Assembly: GCF_000308815.1 (NCBI RefSeq)
Contig: NZ_BAFX01000048.1
Coordinates: forward strand, 1 to 64,000
DNA: 64,000 bases
Direction: 5' to 3'
DNA from: Nocardia concava NBRC 100430
Lineage (GTDB): Bacteria > Actinomycetota > Actinomycetes > Mycobacteriales > Mycobacteriaceae
A program made the position numbers and the translations under genes. Shown piece by piece: positions 26,108-35,942 of this stretch. Under the pieces are notes generated by a model, which worked only from the letters and a program-made list of their open reading frames with translations, was not told the origin of the DNA and did no database searches. Position 1 is the first letter of the stretch, and each line of letters starts with the position of its first letter.

Positions 26108-27253
26108 ATGAGCTTGTCGTTCCATTGGTTCCTGCCCACGTCCGGTGACTCGCGCGGCCTGGTGGTCGGTGGCCACGGCACCCCCATGTCGGGTGACCGT
26201 CCGGCCTCGCTGCACTACCTGAACCAGATCTCGGCGGCCGCCGAGACCAATGGCTTCGAGGCCGTGCTCACCCCCACCGGTTCCTGGTGCGAGGACGCCT
26301 GGCTGACCACGGCCATGCTGGTGGAGACCACCGAGACGCTGAAATTCCTGGTGGCGCTGCGGCCGGGCCTGATGAGCCCGACCCTGGCCGCGCAGATGGC
26401 GGGCACCTTCCAGCGGCACTCCGCGGGACGGCTGCTCATCAATGTGGTGACCGGTGGCGAGCCGCGGGAGCAGGCCGCCTACGGCGACTTCGCCGACAAG
26501 GAGTCGCGCTACACCCGGACCGGTGAGTTCCTGCACGTGGTGCGGTCGCTGTGGGAGTCGCACGAGCCGATCACGTTCCAGGGCGAGCACATTCACGTCG
26601 AGAACGCGCTGCTGAGCAACCGGCCCGATCCCATCCCGCCGGTCTTCTTCGGTGGCTCCTCCGCTCCTGCGGGTCCGGTCGCGGCGAAGTACGCCGATAC
26701 CTACCTCACCTGGGGTGAGCCGGTGCTGGCGGTCAGCCGCAAGCTCGACTGGATCCGCGGCCTGGCGGTCGACCACGGTCGCAAGCTCGACTACGGCCTG
26801 CGCATCCACGTCATCACCCGCGACACCTCCGAGGAGGCGTGGGCAGTCGCCGACAAGCTGCTGGCGGGCATCGACCCGGCCGATATCGAACGCGTCCAGG
26901 CGGCTCTCGCCCAGAGCGAATCCGAGGGCCAGCGCCGCATGTCCGAACTCCACAACGGCAATACCGACCGCCTCGAAATCGCCCCCAACCTGTGGGCAGG
27001 CGTCGGCCTGGTCCGCGGCGGCGCGGGCACCGCCCTGGTCGGCTCCCACGAGGAAGTGGCCGAACGCCTCATCGAATACTCGAAGGCCGGCATCTCCCAC
27101 TTCGTCCTCTCCGGCTACCCCCACCTGGAGGAGGCGTACTGGTTCGGCGAGGGCGTCCTCCCCATCCTGGAGCGAAAGGGCCTGTGGCAGCACCCCACCC
27201 GCCGCTCCTCCCACCCCGCCACCACCCCCTTCGCCAGCGCCTCGAGCAGCTAA
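26108..27253 (+). CDS. ssuD: FMNH2-dependent alkanesulfonate monooxygenase
   Basis: A 381-residue bacterial-luciferase-like enzyme that cleaves alkanesulfonates to aldehyde and sulfite. The N-terminus LSFHWFLPTSGDSR, the TPTGSWCEDAW stretch and HSAGRLLINVVTGG are SsuD hallmarks, and YTRTGEFL with a conserved Arg/Tyr follows. It is the last gene of the ssu operon. No flavin reductase gene (ssuE) is present here, so FMNH2 must come from elsewhere. The C-terminal 20 residues are Ser/Pro-rich and variable. A 73-bp inverted repeat follows. Confidence 0.93.
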   Translation: MSLSFHWFLPTSGDSRGLVVGGHGTPMSGDRPASLHYLNQISAAAETNGFEAVLTPTGSWCEDAWLTTAMLVETTETLKFLVALRPGLMSPTLAAQMAGTFQRHSAGRLLINVVTGGEPREQAAYGDFADKESRYTRTGEFLHVVRSLWESHEPITFQGEHIHVENALLSNRPDPIPPVFFGGSSAPAGPVAAKYADTYLTWGEPVLAVSRKLDWIRGLAVDHGRKLDYGLRIHVITRDTSEEAWAVADKLLAGIDPADIERVQAALAQSESEGQRRMSELHNGNTDRLEIAPNLWAGVGLVRGGAGTALVGSHEEVAERLIEYSKAGISHFVLSGYPHLEEAYWFGEGVLPILERKGLWQHPTRRSSHPATTPFASASSS

Positions 27254-27292
27254 CCCATCCACCCGCCGCCGTCATCCTGGCGCGTGCCCGCC

Positions 27293-27365
27293 GTCATCCC
27301 GGCGCGCTTCTTGGCCGGGATCCACTGTCCGCGGTGGATCCCGGCCAAAAACATGCCGGGATGAC
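27293..27365. repeat. 73-bp inverted-repeat (REP-like) element, copy 2
   Basis: Same length and design as the element at 5318-5390. Arms begin GTCATCCCGGCGCGCTTCTT and end GCCGGGATGAC, with the inner GGATCCAC...GTGGATCC part also pairing. A truncated half-copy (GTCATCCTGGCGCG at 27271-27284) lies directly upstream. It follows ssuD and could end that operon's transcript. Confidence 0.8.
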
Positions 27366-27493
27366 GGCGGGCGGGGGATAACGGCGGGCGGGATGAGTAC
27401 CGCGGGTGAGTATTTCGGCGGAAGTCGGAGCGGCCCTGGTCTTCCTACGCTTTCGGAGTCATCCACCACGGGTGACTCCGGGAGGAGGAGACC

Positions 27494-27775
27494 ATGTCCT
27501 ACATCCACATCACTCGCACACCCGGTGTCGGGTTGAAGGAGTACCGCGTCGTTCACGAGGCGCTGGGGCCGGAGCCGATCGCCGGGAACCTGCTGCACAT
27601 CGTCGGTGAACTCGACGGCGCCCTGCACATCGTCGACGTCTGGGAGTCGGCCGCGCTCGCCGACAAGTTCGCCGCCGAACGCCTGTTCCCGGTCTTCGAG
27701 CAGACCGGCCTGATGCCCGGCCCCGATGCCCGCGTCGAGGCCTTCGAGGGCGAGGTCACCGACCTGCGCGGTTAA
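27494..27775 (+). CDS. ABM-like small protein
   Basis: A 93-residue protein with the pattern of a dimeric alpha-beta barrel: [19 protein letters not shown] at the start, then [20 protein letters not shown] and [15 protein letters not shown]. This resembles the ABM (antibiotic biosynthesis monooxygenase-like) superfamily, whose members include monooxygenases, stress proteins and structural relatives. GGAGGAG lies upstream of the ATG. The LuxR-type gene begins 59 bases downstream on the same strand, and a functional link is possible but unproven. Confidence 0.7.
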   Translation: MSYIHITRTPGVGLKEYRVVHEALGPEPIAGNLLHIVGELDGALHIVDVWESAALADKFAAERLFPVFEQTGLMPGPDARVEAFEGEVTDLRG

Positions 27776-27834
27776 CGGTCGCGATCCCGGGCGGAGAGCC
27801 CGACGTGCGAGTAACGTGCGGCCCGGAGGTACCC

Positions 27835-30600
27835 GTGTCGACCGAGTTCATCGGCCGCGAGCGCGAGCTCGCCAACCTGCGCCGACACTGGGAGGAGTCG
27901 GTGCAGGGCCGACCACGGCTGATCATCTGCCGCGGTGAGGCAGGCATCGGCAAAACCCGCCTGGCCACCGAACTCACGACCTGGGTCCGAACGAGGGGTG
28001 GCCGCACCCTCTGGGCACGCGCCCTCGAAGCCCGAGACGCCCCGCCCTTCTGGCTCTGGCGCCAAGCCTTCGACGACCTGCCCCAGGCCGCGGAAGCCGA
28101 AGACCGCACCCAACTCTTCGACACTTTCGCCGCACGCCTCGGAGGCGACTCGACCGGAACACTTCTCGTCATCGACGACATCCACTGGGCCGATGAACCA
28201 TCGCTGCTGGCGCTACGCCATATCGTGCGCGGGTGGCGAGAGCAGCGAATCATGGTGTGCGCCACCGCTCGGGACGAGGTTGCCGACAGCTCGGACGGAT
28301 GGCGGGCAGTTGCGCCGGAACTATTGCGTGAACCTGTGACCCATGTCCTGGATCTGACCGGGCTCTCGCCGCGCGGATCGGCTGCCTGCCTGAGTGGTGC
28401 GGCCGAACGCGAAGTGCCCGAGCGTATTGCCGCCGAGGCCTATGCGATGAGCGGTGGAAACCCGTTCTATCTGAGGGAACTCGGTCGCGGGCTACGTGAC
28501 CGTCGGGGCGGGTCCGGCGGGCTGGAAGAACTGCGCCTGCCCGCCACGCTGCGCGAGGTGGTGCGCGGTCGCTTGGCCACGCTGCCGCCGCGCGCTCAGG
28601 AACTGTTGCGGGCCGCGGCAATTCTGGATGACGAATTCTCCGTGGCGGTTGCCGCCCGGCTCATCGGCCGTCCGGTGCTGGACTGCCTCTCCGCCCTGGA
28701 CGCGGCCGCCGCCTCCGGCCTGCTGGTCCTCGAATCACCGGGCGGCACAGTCCGATTCACGCACGCCCTGGTCCGCGCCGCCTTGCACGAGGGACTGCCC
28801 CTGCAGCAGCGCGTCCTGCTGCACGCCCGCGCCGCCCGCGCGATCGAAGACCTGTATCCCGACACCCTCGACCACCATGCCGCCGCCTTGGCCCGCCATT
28901 ACGCCGAATCCGCCGTGGTCGGAGACCGCGCGCCCGCCGTCGACTGGGCGCGCCGCGCGGGCGACAATGCCTTGCGCGAGTTGGCCTTCGAGGAGGCCGC
29001 CCGCCTCTACGGCACCGCCCTCGAACACGCCACCGGCCTCTCGTCCGCTGACCGCGGCCGCCTCCTCGTCGCCCGCGCTACCGCCCACCTCCGCGCAGGC
29101 CACCTGGACCCCGCTCGCTCCGACTGCGTCGCCGCGCGCGCCCAAGCTCACCGCACCGGCGATACGACACTGCTCGCCGAGAGCGCGCTGGTCCTGGAGC
29201 CCATGGGAAATCTGCTGTGGGACCGCGATATTCACCAGTGGTGCAGCGAGGCCCTGGCGAACCGCGATGGTCAGGGACTGTCGGATGCTCTGCGGACGCG
29301 GCTGTTGGCGCGGGTGACCGAGGCGGGGGTGTACCTGGGGTATTGGGCGGAGGCCGACGAAACCTCGTCGGCGGCGGTGGAATTGGCGGATCGGTGTGGG
29401 GATTATGAGGCGCTGGTGGCGGCGTTGCGGGCGCGGCAGTTGGCTTGTACCGGGCCGGAGTATTTGGCGGAGCGGGCCGGGCTGGCGGGGCGGATGATCG
29501 AGATCGGGGTGCGGACGGGGCGGCCCGGTACCGAGTTGTGGGGGCGGTTGTGGGCGATCGATAGCTATTGGGAGAGAGGGGATATCGGGGGAGTCGAGAC
29601 CGAGTTGGCGCGGTTGCGGTGGTGTGCGCGGCACACCGGGGGACCCATGGCGAACTGGCATGTGTTGATCACCGAGGCTGCGGTCGCGCAGGCGAGGGGT
29701 GAGTTGGACACGGCGCTGCGGGTCGCGGAGCAGGCCCGGGAGCTGGCCGAAACCCTGGGGCATCCGGCCGGTTTCGGTGCCTTCCGTTCGCTGCTCGGGA
29801 ATGTGGGCCACCATCGCGGTCATGCGGACGAAGCTCTCGAGGTGCCGCCGGACGCGCATCGCGGCGAGGTGCGCAATCGCCTCTTCATGGCGCTGGGCCC
29901 GGCGCAGCCGCTGTCCGAATGTGGTCGATTGGACGAAGCCGGTGTCCTGTACCGCAGTCTGGGACCGCCGCGGCAGTGGGAGATTCCGCCCTTCTTCCGG
30001 CTCGTCGTCCTGGCCGTCGGCGGCTCGATCGCGATGGCCCTCGGGATCACCGCCGATCTCGAATGGTTCGTCGAACAGTTCCGGCCCTACCGTGACCGGC
30101 ACGTCGTCAGTGGCGCGGGCAACGCGCACTACTTCGGTCCGGTGGCACTGTGGCTGGGCAAGTTCGCCGCCGTGCTCGACGATCCGGAGACCGCCGAACG
30201 TGAGTTGCGGGCCGCGCGGGAGGTCTGCCGCGCCAATGGCGCGAAGGGGTACGTCGTCGAGGCGGAGTGCGAGCTCGCCGAGCTGCTGCTCAACCACGGG
30301 GCGACCGAGGAGGCGCTGGCGCTCGCGAAAGGCGCTCTGCCGCACAGTGAATCGATCGGCATGCCGCCCTGGACCGAGCGGCTGCGCCGGGTTATTGCCG
30401 AGGCGTCGGCGCGGGCGGTGCTGTCCCCGCGCGAGCGCGAAGTGGCCGAGCTCGTCGCCAAGGGCCTGAGCAACCGCGAGATCGCCGCGGCGCTGGTGCT
30501 GTCCGAGCGCACCGCGCAGAACCATGTGCAGCACATCCTCACCAAGCTCGGCTTCACCAATCGCGCTCAGATCGTGGCCTGGGTGAGCCGGGGACACTGA
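27835..30600 (+). CDS. LAL-type LuxR transcriptional regulator
   Basis: A 921-residue regulator. An AAA-type ATPase domain is at the N-terminus, with Walker A GEAGIGKT (34-41) and Walker [10 protein letters not shown] near residue 110. A long helical, TPR-like middle follows, and then a C-terminal LuxR helix-turn-helix with [20 protein letters not shown] and [11 protein letters not shown]. The GTG at 27835 is chosen because GGAGG lies five bases upstream. The middle of the gene (about 29300-29700) switches from C-ending to G-ending codons. Such proteins usually sense an inducer and activate nearby genes, but the target is unclear. Confidence 0.9.
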   Translation: MSTEFIGRERELANLRRHWEESVQGRPRLIICRGEAGIGKTRLATELTTWVRTRGGRTLWARALEARDAPPFWLWRQAFDDLPQAAEAEDRTQLFDTFAARLGGDSTGTLLVIDDIHWADEPSLLALRHIVRGWREQRIMVCATARDEVADSSDGWRAVAPELLREPVTHVLDLTGLSPRGSAACLSGAAEREVPERIAAEAYAMSGGNPFYLRELGRGLRDRRGGSGGLEELRLPATLREVVRGRLATLPPRAQELLRAAAILDDEFSVAVAARLIGRPVLDCLSALDAAAASGLLVLESPGGTVRFTHALVRAALHEGLPLQQRVLLHARAARAIEDLYPDTLDHHAAALARHYAESAVVGDRAPAVDWARRAGDNALRELAFEEAARLYGTALEHATGLSSADRGRLLVARATAHLRAGHLDPARSDCVAARAQAHRTGDTTLLAESALVLEPMGNLLWDRDIHQWCSEALANRDGQGLSDALRTRLLARVTEAGVYLGYWAEADETSSAAVELADRCGDYEALVAALRARQLACTGPEYLAERAGLAGRMIEIGVRTGRPGTELWGRLWAIDSYWERGDIGGVETELARLRWCARHTGGPMANWHVLITEAAVAQARGELDTALRVAEQARELAETLGHPAGFGAFRSLLGNVGHHRGHADEALEVPPDAHRGEVRNRLFMALGPAQPLSECGRLDEAGVLYRSLGPPRQWEIPPFFRLVVLAVGGSIAMALGITADLEWFVEQFRPYRDRHVVSGAGNAHYFGPVALWLGKFAAVLDDPETAERELRAAREVCRANGAKGYVVEAECELAELLLNHGATEEALALAKGALPHSESIGMPPWTERLRRVIAEASARAVLSPREREVAELVAKGLSNREIAAALVLSERTAQNHVQHILTKLGFTNRAQIVAWVSRGH

Positions 30601-30652
30601 ATTCACCTGCCCGTCGAGCGAGCGTCGACCGCGTCTGCCACAGTCGAGGGCT

Positions 30653-32332
30653 ATGAAGGGTCGTGTTCTGGGTCTGTGCGCGGCGGTGCTGAGCATCGGC
30701 CTCGTAGCGGGGTGCGGTGGCGGCGGGGAAACGAGCAAGCCTGCCGGTCCGACTGCGGTGCCGCTGGTTTCGACCGGTGATCTGCCCGCCGCGCAGACCG
30801 GCGAGGTGCACCTGTTCGGCATCAATGACCTGCACGGCAACCTGCAGCCGCCGGACGGGTCCAATGGCAAGGTGGGCACGTTCACCGCCGGGGGAGCGGC
30901 CTACCTGTCCGCGCACCTCGCGCGCCTGAAGGCGGCCTATCCCGACAGCGCGGTCCTGGCGGCGGGCGACAATATCGGTGCCAGCCCGCTCATCTCGGCG
31001 CTGTTCCACGACGAGCCGACCATCGACTTCATGAACTCCATCGGCGTGGTCGCCTCGTCCGTCGGCAATCACGAATTCGACCACGGCGTCACCGAATTGA
31101 AGCGCCTGCAGCAGGGCGGCTGCGCGGCCGACGGCTGCACCCCGGGCGAGAAGTTCACCGGCGCGAAGTTCCCCTACCTGGCCGCCAATGTCACCGACTC
31201 GAATGGCAACCTGCCGCCCGGCCTACGCCCGTGGACCATGCTGCAGCTCGGCGGCCACAAGATCGGCGTAGTCGGCACCGTCACCACCGACACCGAACAC
31301 ATCGTGCTACCCGAGGGCATCCGCGGCTTCCGCTTCGGCGACGAGGCCGACGCCATCAACAAGTACGTGCCCGAGATGAAGGCGGCGGGCGCGGAGACGG
31401 TGGTGGCGCTGCTGCATGACGGCGGCGCCCAGCAGGCGAAGGGCGCACCCCTCGACTACAACGGCTGCGCCGATATCTCCGCGAACGTGAAAGCGTTGGC
31501 GCACAAGACCGATGACGCGGTGTCGGTCATGATGACCGCGCACAGCCACCAGGCCTACAACTGCACCCTCGACGGCAAGGTCGTCACCCAGGCCGCCTCT
31601 TTCGGCCGCCTGGTCACCGATGTGACGCTGCGCTTCCACGACGGCAAGGTCGACGCCAAGGCCGTCAACCGGGTCGTCACCCGCGACATCACGCCTGCCC
31701 CCGCGACGGTCCAGCTGGTGGATTTCTTTGCCGGGCAGTCGAAACCGCTCGCGCAGCGGGTGATCGGCAGCTCCACCGCCCCGCTGCCCGCCGAGCCCGC
31801 CGGGGCCGGTGACTCCCCGCTGGGCGATGTCATCGCCGACTCCATGCTCGACGCCATGGCGAATGTGCAAGCGGTGGCGGCCTTCATGAATCCCGGCGGC
31901 GTGCGCGCGGGCCTGACCGGCGGCAATATCACCTACGAGCAGGCCTATACGGTGCAGCCCTTCGGTAATGCCGTGGTGGCCCTGGCGCTGACCGGGCAGC
32001 AGATCCTGGGCCTGCTCGAACAGCAATGGGACAACGTGAGCAAGCCCGCCGTGCTCTCGATAGCGGGCATCACCTACTCCTACTCGGACTCAGCGCCCAA
32101 GGGCCACAAGGTGATCAGCGACACCGTCCGCGTTGCCGGTCAACCTTTGAACCCCGCCGCGTCCTATCGCGTATCAACCAACAACTTCCTTGCGGCAGGC
32201 GGCGACGGTTTCACGATCTTCACCCAGAGCACCGAAACCGTGGTCGGCCCCAGTGATCTCGATGCCCTGGAGTCCTACCTGCGCTCCCATGCCGCCGTCA
32301 CCCCACCCCAGAGCCGCGTCGAGAAGCGCTGA
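30653..32332 (+). CDS. 5'-nucleotidase / metallophosphatase lipoprotein (UshA-like)
   Basis: A 559-residue surface enzyme that hydrolyses nucleotides or nucleotide sugars outside the membrane. The lipobox is LVAGC with Cys21. The metallophosphatase domain holds INDLHGN (D59, H61), GDN, GNHEFDHG and AHSHQ, all metal-binding motifs of the family. The C-terminal substrate domain has ADSMLDA, FMNPGGVRAGL and NFLAAGGDGF. It is convergent with the DUF2236 gene, with only three bases between them. Phosphate or purine salvage is the likely role. Confidence 0.92.
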   Translation: MKGRVLGLCAAVLSIGLVAGCGGGGETSKPAGPTAVPLVSTGDLPAAQTGEVHLFGINDLHGNLQPPDGSNGKVGTFTAGGAAYLSAHLARLKAAYPDSAVLAAGDNIGASPLISALFHDEPTIDFMNSIGVVASSVGNHEFDHGVTELKRLQQGGCAADGCTPGEKFTGAKFPYLAANVTDSNGNLPPGLRPWTMLQLGGHKIGVVGTVTTDTEHIVLPEGIRGFRFGDEADAINKYVPEMKAAGAETVVALLHDGGAQQAKGAPLDYNGCADISANVKALAHKTDDAVSVMMTAHSHQAYNCTLDGKVVTQAASFGRLVTDVTLRFHDGKVDAKAVNRVVTRDITPAPATVQLVDFFAGQSKPLAQRVIGSSTAPLPAEPAGAGDSPLGDVIADSMLDAMANVQAVAAFMNPGGVRAGLTGGNITYEQAYTVQPFGNAVVALALTGQQILGLLEQQWDNVSKPAVLSIAGITYSYSDSAPKGHKVISDTVRVAGQPLNPAASYRVSTNNFLAAGGDGFTIFTQSTETVVGPSDLDALESYLRSHAAVTPPQSRVEKR

Positions 32333-32335
32333 GGC

Positions 32336-33613
32336 TCAACGCCGAAACTCCTCGACCGGGGTGAATTCGGCATCCCGGTCACCGACCTCATTGCGATACC
32401 ACTGCTCGCGCCGATACCTCTGCACCCGATCCGCGACCGCGTCCAGCCCGGGCACGGTGCGGCGCAGCGTTTCCGCCCCGAACACCACCGGCGCCTGCAC
32501 CAGCGGATGCAGCACCCACGGGAACCGGCGCGGCATCCGATGCCGGGCGTAGGTGGCGGGCGGCAGCCAGAATCCGGTGTATCCGATCTGCACGCGATAG
32601 TTGATCTCGTCGCGAATTCGCTTGGCCCACGGGGTATCCGGCTTGGGCGCGAACGCGGGCAGATAGGACTCCACCAGCTCCTCGCCATCCGTGCCCGCCG
32701 TGTGTGCGCGTTTGACGAAGGCCGCGAACATCAGCCGCACGGCGGCCTGGAAATCGCGCGGATACCAGGCAGGCTGCACGCCCAGCAGATGGCCGACATA
32801 TCGCCAGAAGTGCAGTGTCGCTTCGATTTCCGAGATCGTGGTCTGATGGCCGAGGCTCCACAGCGCCAGCCCCGGCACCACGCTGCCGCCCATCAGGGTG
32901 AGCGTGGCATCCCCGACGCTGATCGGCACGCCCCACGCGTCGTAATCCCATTCCGGCCGCTGCATGAGCTTGCGCCGGATGAACACGTGCATGATCCGCA
33001 CCCGCATGGCGGTCTGTCGCCCCCGCGCCCCGGCATCCAGCCCGCCCGGCTCGGAGACGTCGATCCAGAACCGCACCGTCTCCAGCTGCCGCTTGTGCGC
33101 CTTGTCCCCGGCGTACCCGCCCGCGTACGACAGCGGCTTGGTGATCGAGCTCTCCGAGTACATCTCCAGGGTGCTGGTGGTGGCGAAGCTGAAAACCGAA
33201 GTCCCCCAACGCCGGAACACCTTCGCGCCCTGCGCCACCAGCTCGGTGTCCAGCCAGTCGGGCGCGGTCTCGAACTCCTCGAACAATGCCCGCAGGGTCG
33301 GCGGCGCGTCGGGGACGCTGTCCACGCCGTGGGTCAGCGCTCGATCCAGCATGGCCCGCCCGGCCTTGGGTCCGATCTCGCCCAGGTACACCTCGTCGAC
33401 GAACGCCTCGGCGACCGGATCGGCCTGGTAGTAGGCGGTCGCGAAGGCCCGCACCAACTCCTCGTCGGGTTGCGGATCGAATCGGAACACTCCGCGCCAC
33501 ATCCGCCGCGCCCACTGCACCCGCGGATCGGCGAGCCGGTCCCAATACCGGAACTCGCTCGGAATCTTCCCGGCCGCAGCCGCTTCCAATGTCGCGGGAG
33601 CCTTGCCTGCCAT
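32336..33613 (-). CDS. DUF2236 / oxygenase MpaB-family protein
   Basis: A 425-residue protein of the DUF2236 family, which includes the fungal MpaB and the haem-containing latex clearing protein Lcp. The key MRVRIMHVFIRRKL block carries the conserved Arg and the His that is the haem ligand in Lcp. FSFATTSTLEMYSESSITKP and LMGGSVVPGLAL are further family blocks. There is no signal peptide, unlike Lcp, so the protein appears cytosolic. The substrate is unknown. Confidence 0.85.
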   Translation of the reverse strand: MAGKAPATLEAAAAGKIPSEFRYWDRLADPRVQWARRMWRGVFRFDPQPDEELVRAFATAYYQADPVAEAFVDEVYLGEIGPKAGRAMLDRALTHGVDSVPDAPPTLRALFEEFETAPDWLDTELVAQGAKVFRRWGTSVFSFATTSTLEMYSESSITKPLSYAGGYAGDKAHKRQLETVRFWIDVSEPGGLDAGARGRQTAMRVRIMHVFIRRKLMQRPEWDYDAWGVPISVGDATLTLMGGSVVPGLALWSLGHQTTISEIEATLHFWRYVGHLLGVQPAWYPRDFQAAVRLMFAAFVKRAHTAGTDGEELVESYLPAFAPKPDTPWAKRIRDEINYRVQIGYTGFWLPPATYARHRMPRRFPWVLHPLVQAPVVFGAETLRRTVPGLDAVADRVQRYRREQWYRNEVGDRDAEFTPVEEFRR

Positions 33614-33774
33614 GGGTGCAGCCTAAGTTTCCCGCCCGGTCCCGAGCAGAGATTTCCGGCCAACCCTCGAACGGCTCGGGCAAGCTGCGGGCCTTGCTTT
33701 TCCGGATGGAATTTTCCAGATGTTTTCTGATCGACGGTGGTGGCCGCGCCCGGCCTCGCCATAGGGTGCCGCTC

Positions 33775-34329
33775 ATGAATCCCGCGACCGTCACCACCGT
33801 CGACGACCTCATGTCCCTGCTGGCTGACTGCGAAGACGCCTGGGACATGCCCGACCGCAGCGGCGATCCGGTCGACATCCTCGATCATGACCGCCAGTGC
33901 GCCGAGATCCTGCGCCGCGACTTTCCCGAGGATGAGGAACTGCAGGTCGCCGGGCTGGTCCACGACATCGGGCATGTGCTGTTTCCCGGCGACGACGCGG
34001 GCCACGGCGTGCACGGCGGCGATGCGGTGCGCGATCTGCTCGGCGACCGTGTCGCCCGTCTGGTCGAACTCCATGTGGTAGCCAAGCGGTACCTGGCGGC
34101 CACGGATTCGGTGCACGCGGCGGCACTCTCGCCCTCCAGCCAGCGCACGCTGGTCGCCCAGGGTGGTCCCATGACGGCCGAGGAGATCGCCGCCTTCGAA
34201 TCGGATCCGGACTTCACCGCCGCCATCGCCCTGCGTCGCGCCGACGACGCGGGCAAGGTCGTCGGCCTCACCGTCCATCCCCTGGACGTCTGGCGGCCGA
34301 TCATCGAACGCGTGGCCGCGACGCGCTGA
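33775..34329 (+). CDS. PhnZ-like HD-domain oxygenase candidate
   Basis: A 184-residue HD-domain protein. The pattern fits PhnZ/myo-inositol-oxygenase-type mixed-valent di-iron oxygenases rather than plain phosphohydrolases. Candidate ligands are H38, H63-D64, H80, H100 and D157 or D158, and LHVVAKRYL, LSPSSQRTL and QGGPMTAEE follow the PhnZ layout. K104 would match the phosphonate-binding lysine. PhnZ cleaves the C-P bond of hydroxylated aminoethylphosphonate. The usual hydroxylase partner PhnY is absent here, so the true substrate is open. A LysR gene follows after 74 bases. Confidence 0.72.
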   Translation: MNPATVTTVDDLMSLLADCEDAWDMPDRSGDPVDILDHDRQCAEILRRDFPEDEELQVAGLVHDIGHVLFPGDDAGHGVHGGDAVRDLLGDRVARLVELHVVAKRYLAATDSVHAAALSPSSQRTLVAQGGPMTAEEIAAFESDPDFTAAIALRRADDAGKVVGLTVHPLDVWRPIIERVAATR

Positions 34330-34403
34330 TTCCCCATTCTGATCGTGAACGCGCCGGAATGACCGGGTCGGAGGCACTTGCCGCCACGGCATAGACTCGC
34401 TCT

Positions 34404-35312
34404 ATGCCATTGTCGCCACGGGTGCCCGACCTCGCCGCGCTCGATCTGCTGCTCTCGGTGATCGAGCTGGGCAGTCTCGGGCGCGCGGCCAAGGCGCACG
34501 GGATCAGTCAGCCGTCGGCGAGTTCGCGGATTCGGTACCTCGAGCAGCTGGTGGGGGTGCCGGTACTGGAGCGGACCACGCTCGGCTCGCGGCCGACGGC
34601 GGCGGGCGCGCTGATCGCCGAGTGGGCGCGCGATGTGGTCGACGCGGCCGAACGCCTCGACGCCGGGATCGACAGCCTGCGCGCGCAACGGGATTCGCGG
34701 CTGCGGGTCGCGGCCAGCCAGACCGTCGCCGAATATCTGTTCCCCAAATGGCTGATCGGATTGCGGGCCCGCATGCCGGAGACCTCCATCGCCCTGGAAT
34801 CGGGCAATTCAGCGGAGGTTGCGAAGGCGGTGCTGGAGGGCCGGGCCGGCATCGGATTCGTCGAGAGCCCGAAGCTGCCGGGCGGCCTGGAAAGCCATGT
34901 GGTGGCCAATGATCGGCTGGTCGTGGTGGTCGCCGCCGGTCATCCCTGGGCCAAGCGGCGCGAGGTCGGCGCGGCCGAGCTGGCGCGCACGCCCCTCATC
35001 TACCGCGAGCCCGGATCGGGCACCCGCAACTCCTTCGAGCGGGCCATGAGCGCCGATATGCCCGGCTGGGAGCCGAATGTCGCGCTGGAACTGTCCTCCA
35101 CCACGGCCATCAAGACCGCGGTCGCCGAGGGTGTCGCCCCGGCGGTGCTCAGCTCACTGGCGGTGGCGACCGAACTGGCCGAGGGCACCCTGGTCTCGCC
35201 GGGCGTGGTCGGCCTGAATCTGGACCGGCAGCTGCGTGCGGTCTGGCCTACCGGCCAAAAGCCGACCGGTCCCGCGCGTGACTTGTATGCCATTGCGCGC
35301 CGCCCGATTTGA
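34404..35312 (+). CDS. LysR-family transcriptional regulator
   Basis: A 302-residue regulator. The winged helix-turn-helix is at residues about 10-70, with SLGRAAKAHGISQPSASSRI and YLEQLVGVPVLERT. The periplasmic-binding-like effector domain fills the rest (LRVAASQTVAEYLFPKWL, then GIGFVESP). It lies in the same direction as the PhnZ-like gene, 74 bases downstream, so it may be co-transcribed and regulate it, as LysR regulators often accompany phosphonate genes. No divergent partner is visible. Confidence 0.88.
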   Translation: MPLSPRVPDLAALDLLLSVIELGSLGRAAKAHGISQPSASSRIRYLEQLVGVPVLERTTLGSRPTAAGALIAEWARDVVDAAERLDAGIDSLRAQRDSRLRVAASQTVAEYLFPKWLIGLRARMPETSIALESGNSAEVAKAVLEGRAGIGFVESPKLPGGLESHVVANDRLVVVVAAGHPWAKRREVGAAELARTPLIYREPGSGTRNSFERAMSADMPGWEPNVALELSSTTAIKTAVAEGVAPAVLSSLAVATELAEGTLVSPGVVGLNLDRQLRAVWPTGQKPTGPARDLYAIARRPI

Positions 35313-35517
35313 GTCCGTTCTGGGAGTTTTGCGTGAAGTGTTGACAGAGTGACGCCTATCACCATAATCTTCCGGCGCGGGCACTGCGGATTTCGCGAGG
35401 ACGGACTCTGCCTGCATATTTCTGTCGTCAATACAATGGCTTCGCTGAATTCGCAGCCCGAAGACACAAGTGCGCCAACGCCTCCCGTGAGTGTTATCAA
35501 AGGGTTATGGTCACCGC

Positions 35518-35793
35518 ATGGTGCGAACCGCCGCCGCAGCCGCAGACCCGGATGAACCTGACATTCCGGCCACTGCATCGCGGCCAAAGCTAGAGGTTGT
35601 TCAAGAATCGCCTGACCCCGAAGCGCCACAGCAGCACTCCTTCGGCGCACACGTCCTGAGCGCGGCCGATATCGAGCGACTCCCGTCCTCGGCCCGGCAC
35701 CGCATCGCGGCCTTCATCCACCTGCAGGTGGCCACCCTGGAGGAGTGGCCCGAACCGGTCCTGCCCCCAATTCCCGAGCTCGACGAGATCTGA
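35518..35793 (+). CDS. Hypothetical protein, 91 residues
   Basis: A small acidic protein with no recognised domain. The N-terminal 40 residues are Ala/Pro/Asp-rich and probably disordered. The rest is more ordered: FGAHVLSAADIERLPSSARH, then RIAAFIHLQVATLEEWPEPV. The ATG at 35518 or the following GTG could be the start, and neither has a strong ribosome site. It stands alone, and three short direct repeats follow its stop. Confidence 0.5.
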   Translation: MVRTAAAAADPDEPDIPATASRPKLEVVQESPDPEAPQQHSFGAHVLSAADIERLPSSARHRIAAFIHLQVATLEEWPEPVLPPIPELDEI

Positions 35794-35808
35794 ACCCGCT
35801 CGGAGCCC

Positions 35809-35874
35809 TTTGCGCCTCCGGCCAGTTGAATATTTCGTGCTTCCGGCCAGATGCCCCTTTGTGCTTCCGGCCAG
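35809..35874 (+). repeat. Three short direct repeats
   Basis: The motif TTTG-CGCCTCCGGCCAG or TTT(C)GTGCTTCCGGCCAG occurs at 35809-35825, 35833-35850 and 35858-35874, with a period of 24-25 bases. The array lies between the hypothetical gene and the beta-helix protein gene, about 70 bases before the latter's start. Confidence 0.65.
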
Positions 35875-35942
35875 ATAGCACCGCCGGATCCTGGGATTTT
35901 GCCGGATGGCTCCGGTAGTCCGGCCTGACATGGTCAAAGACC

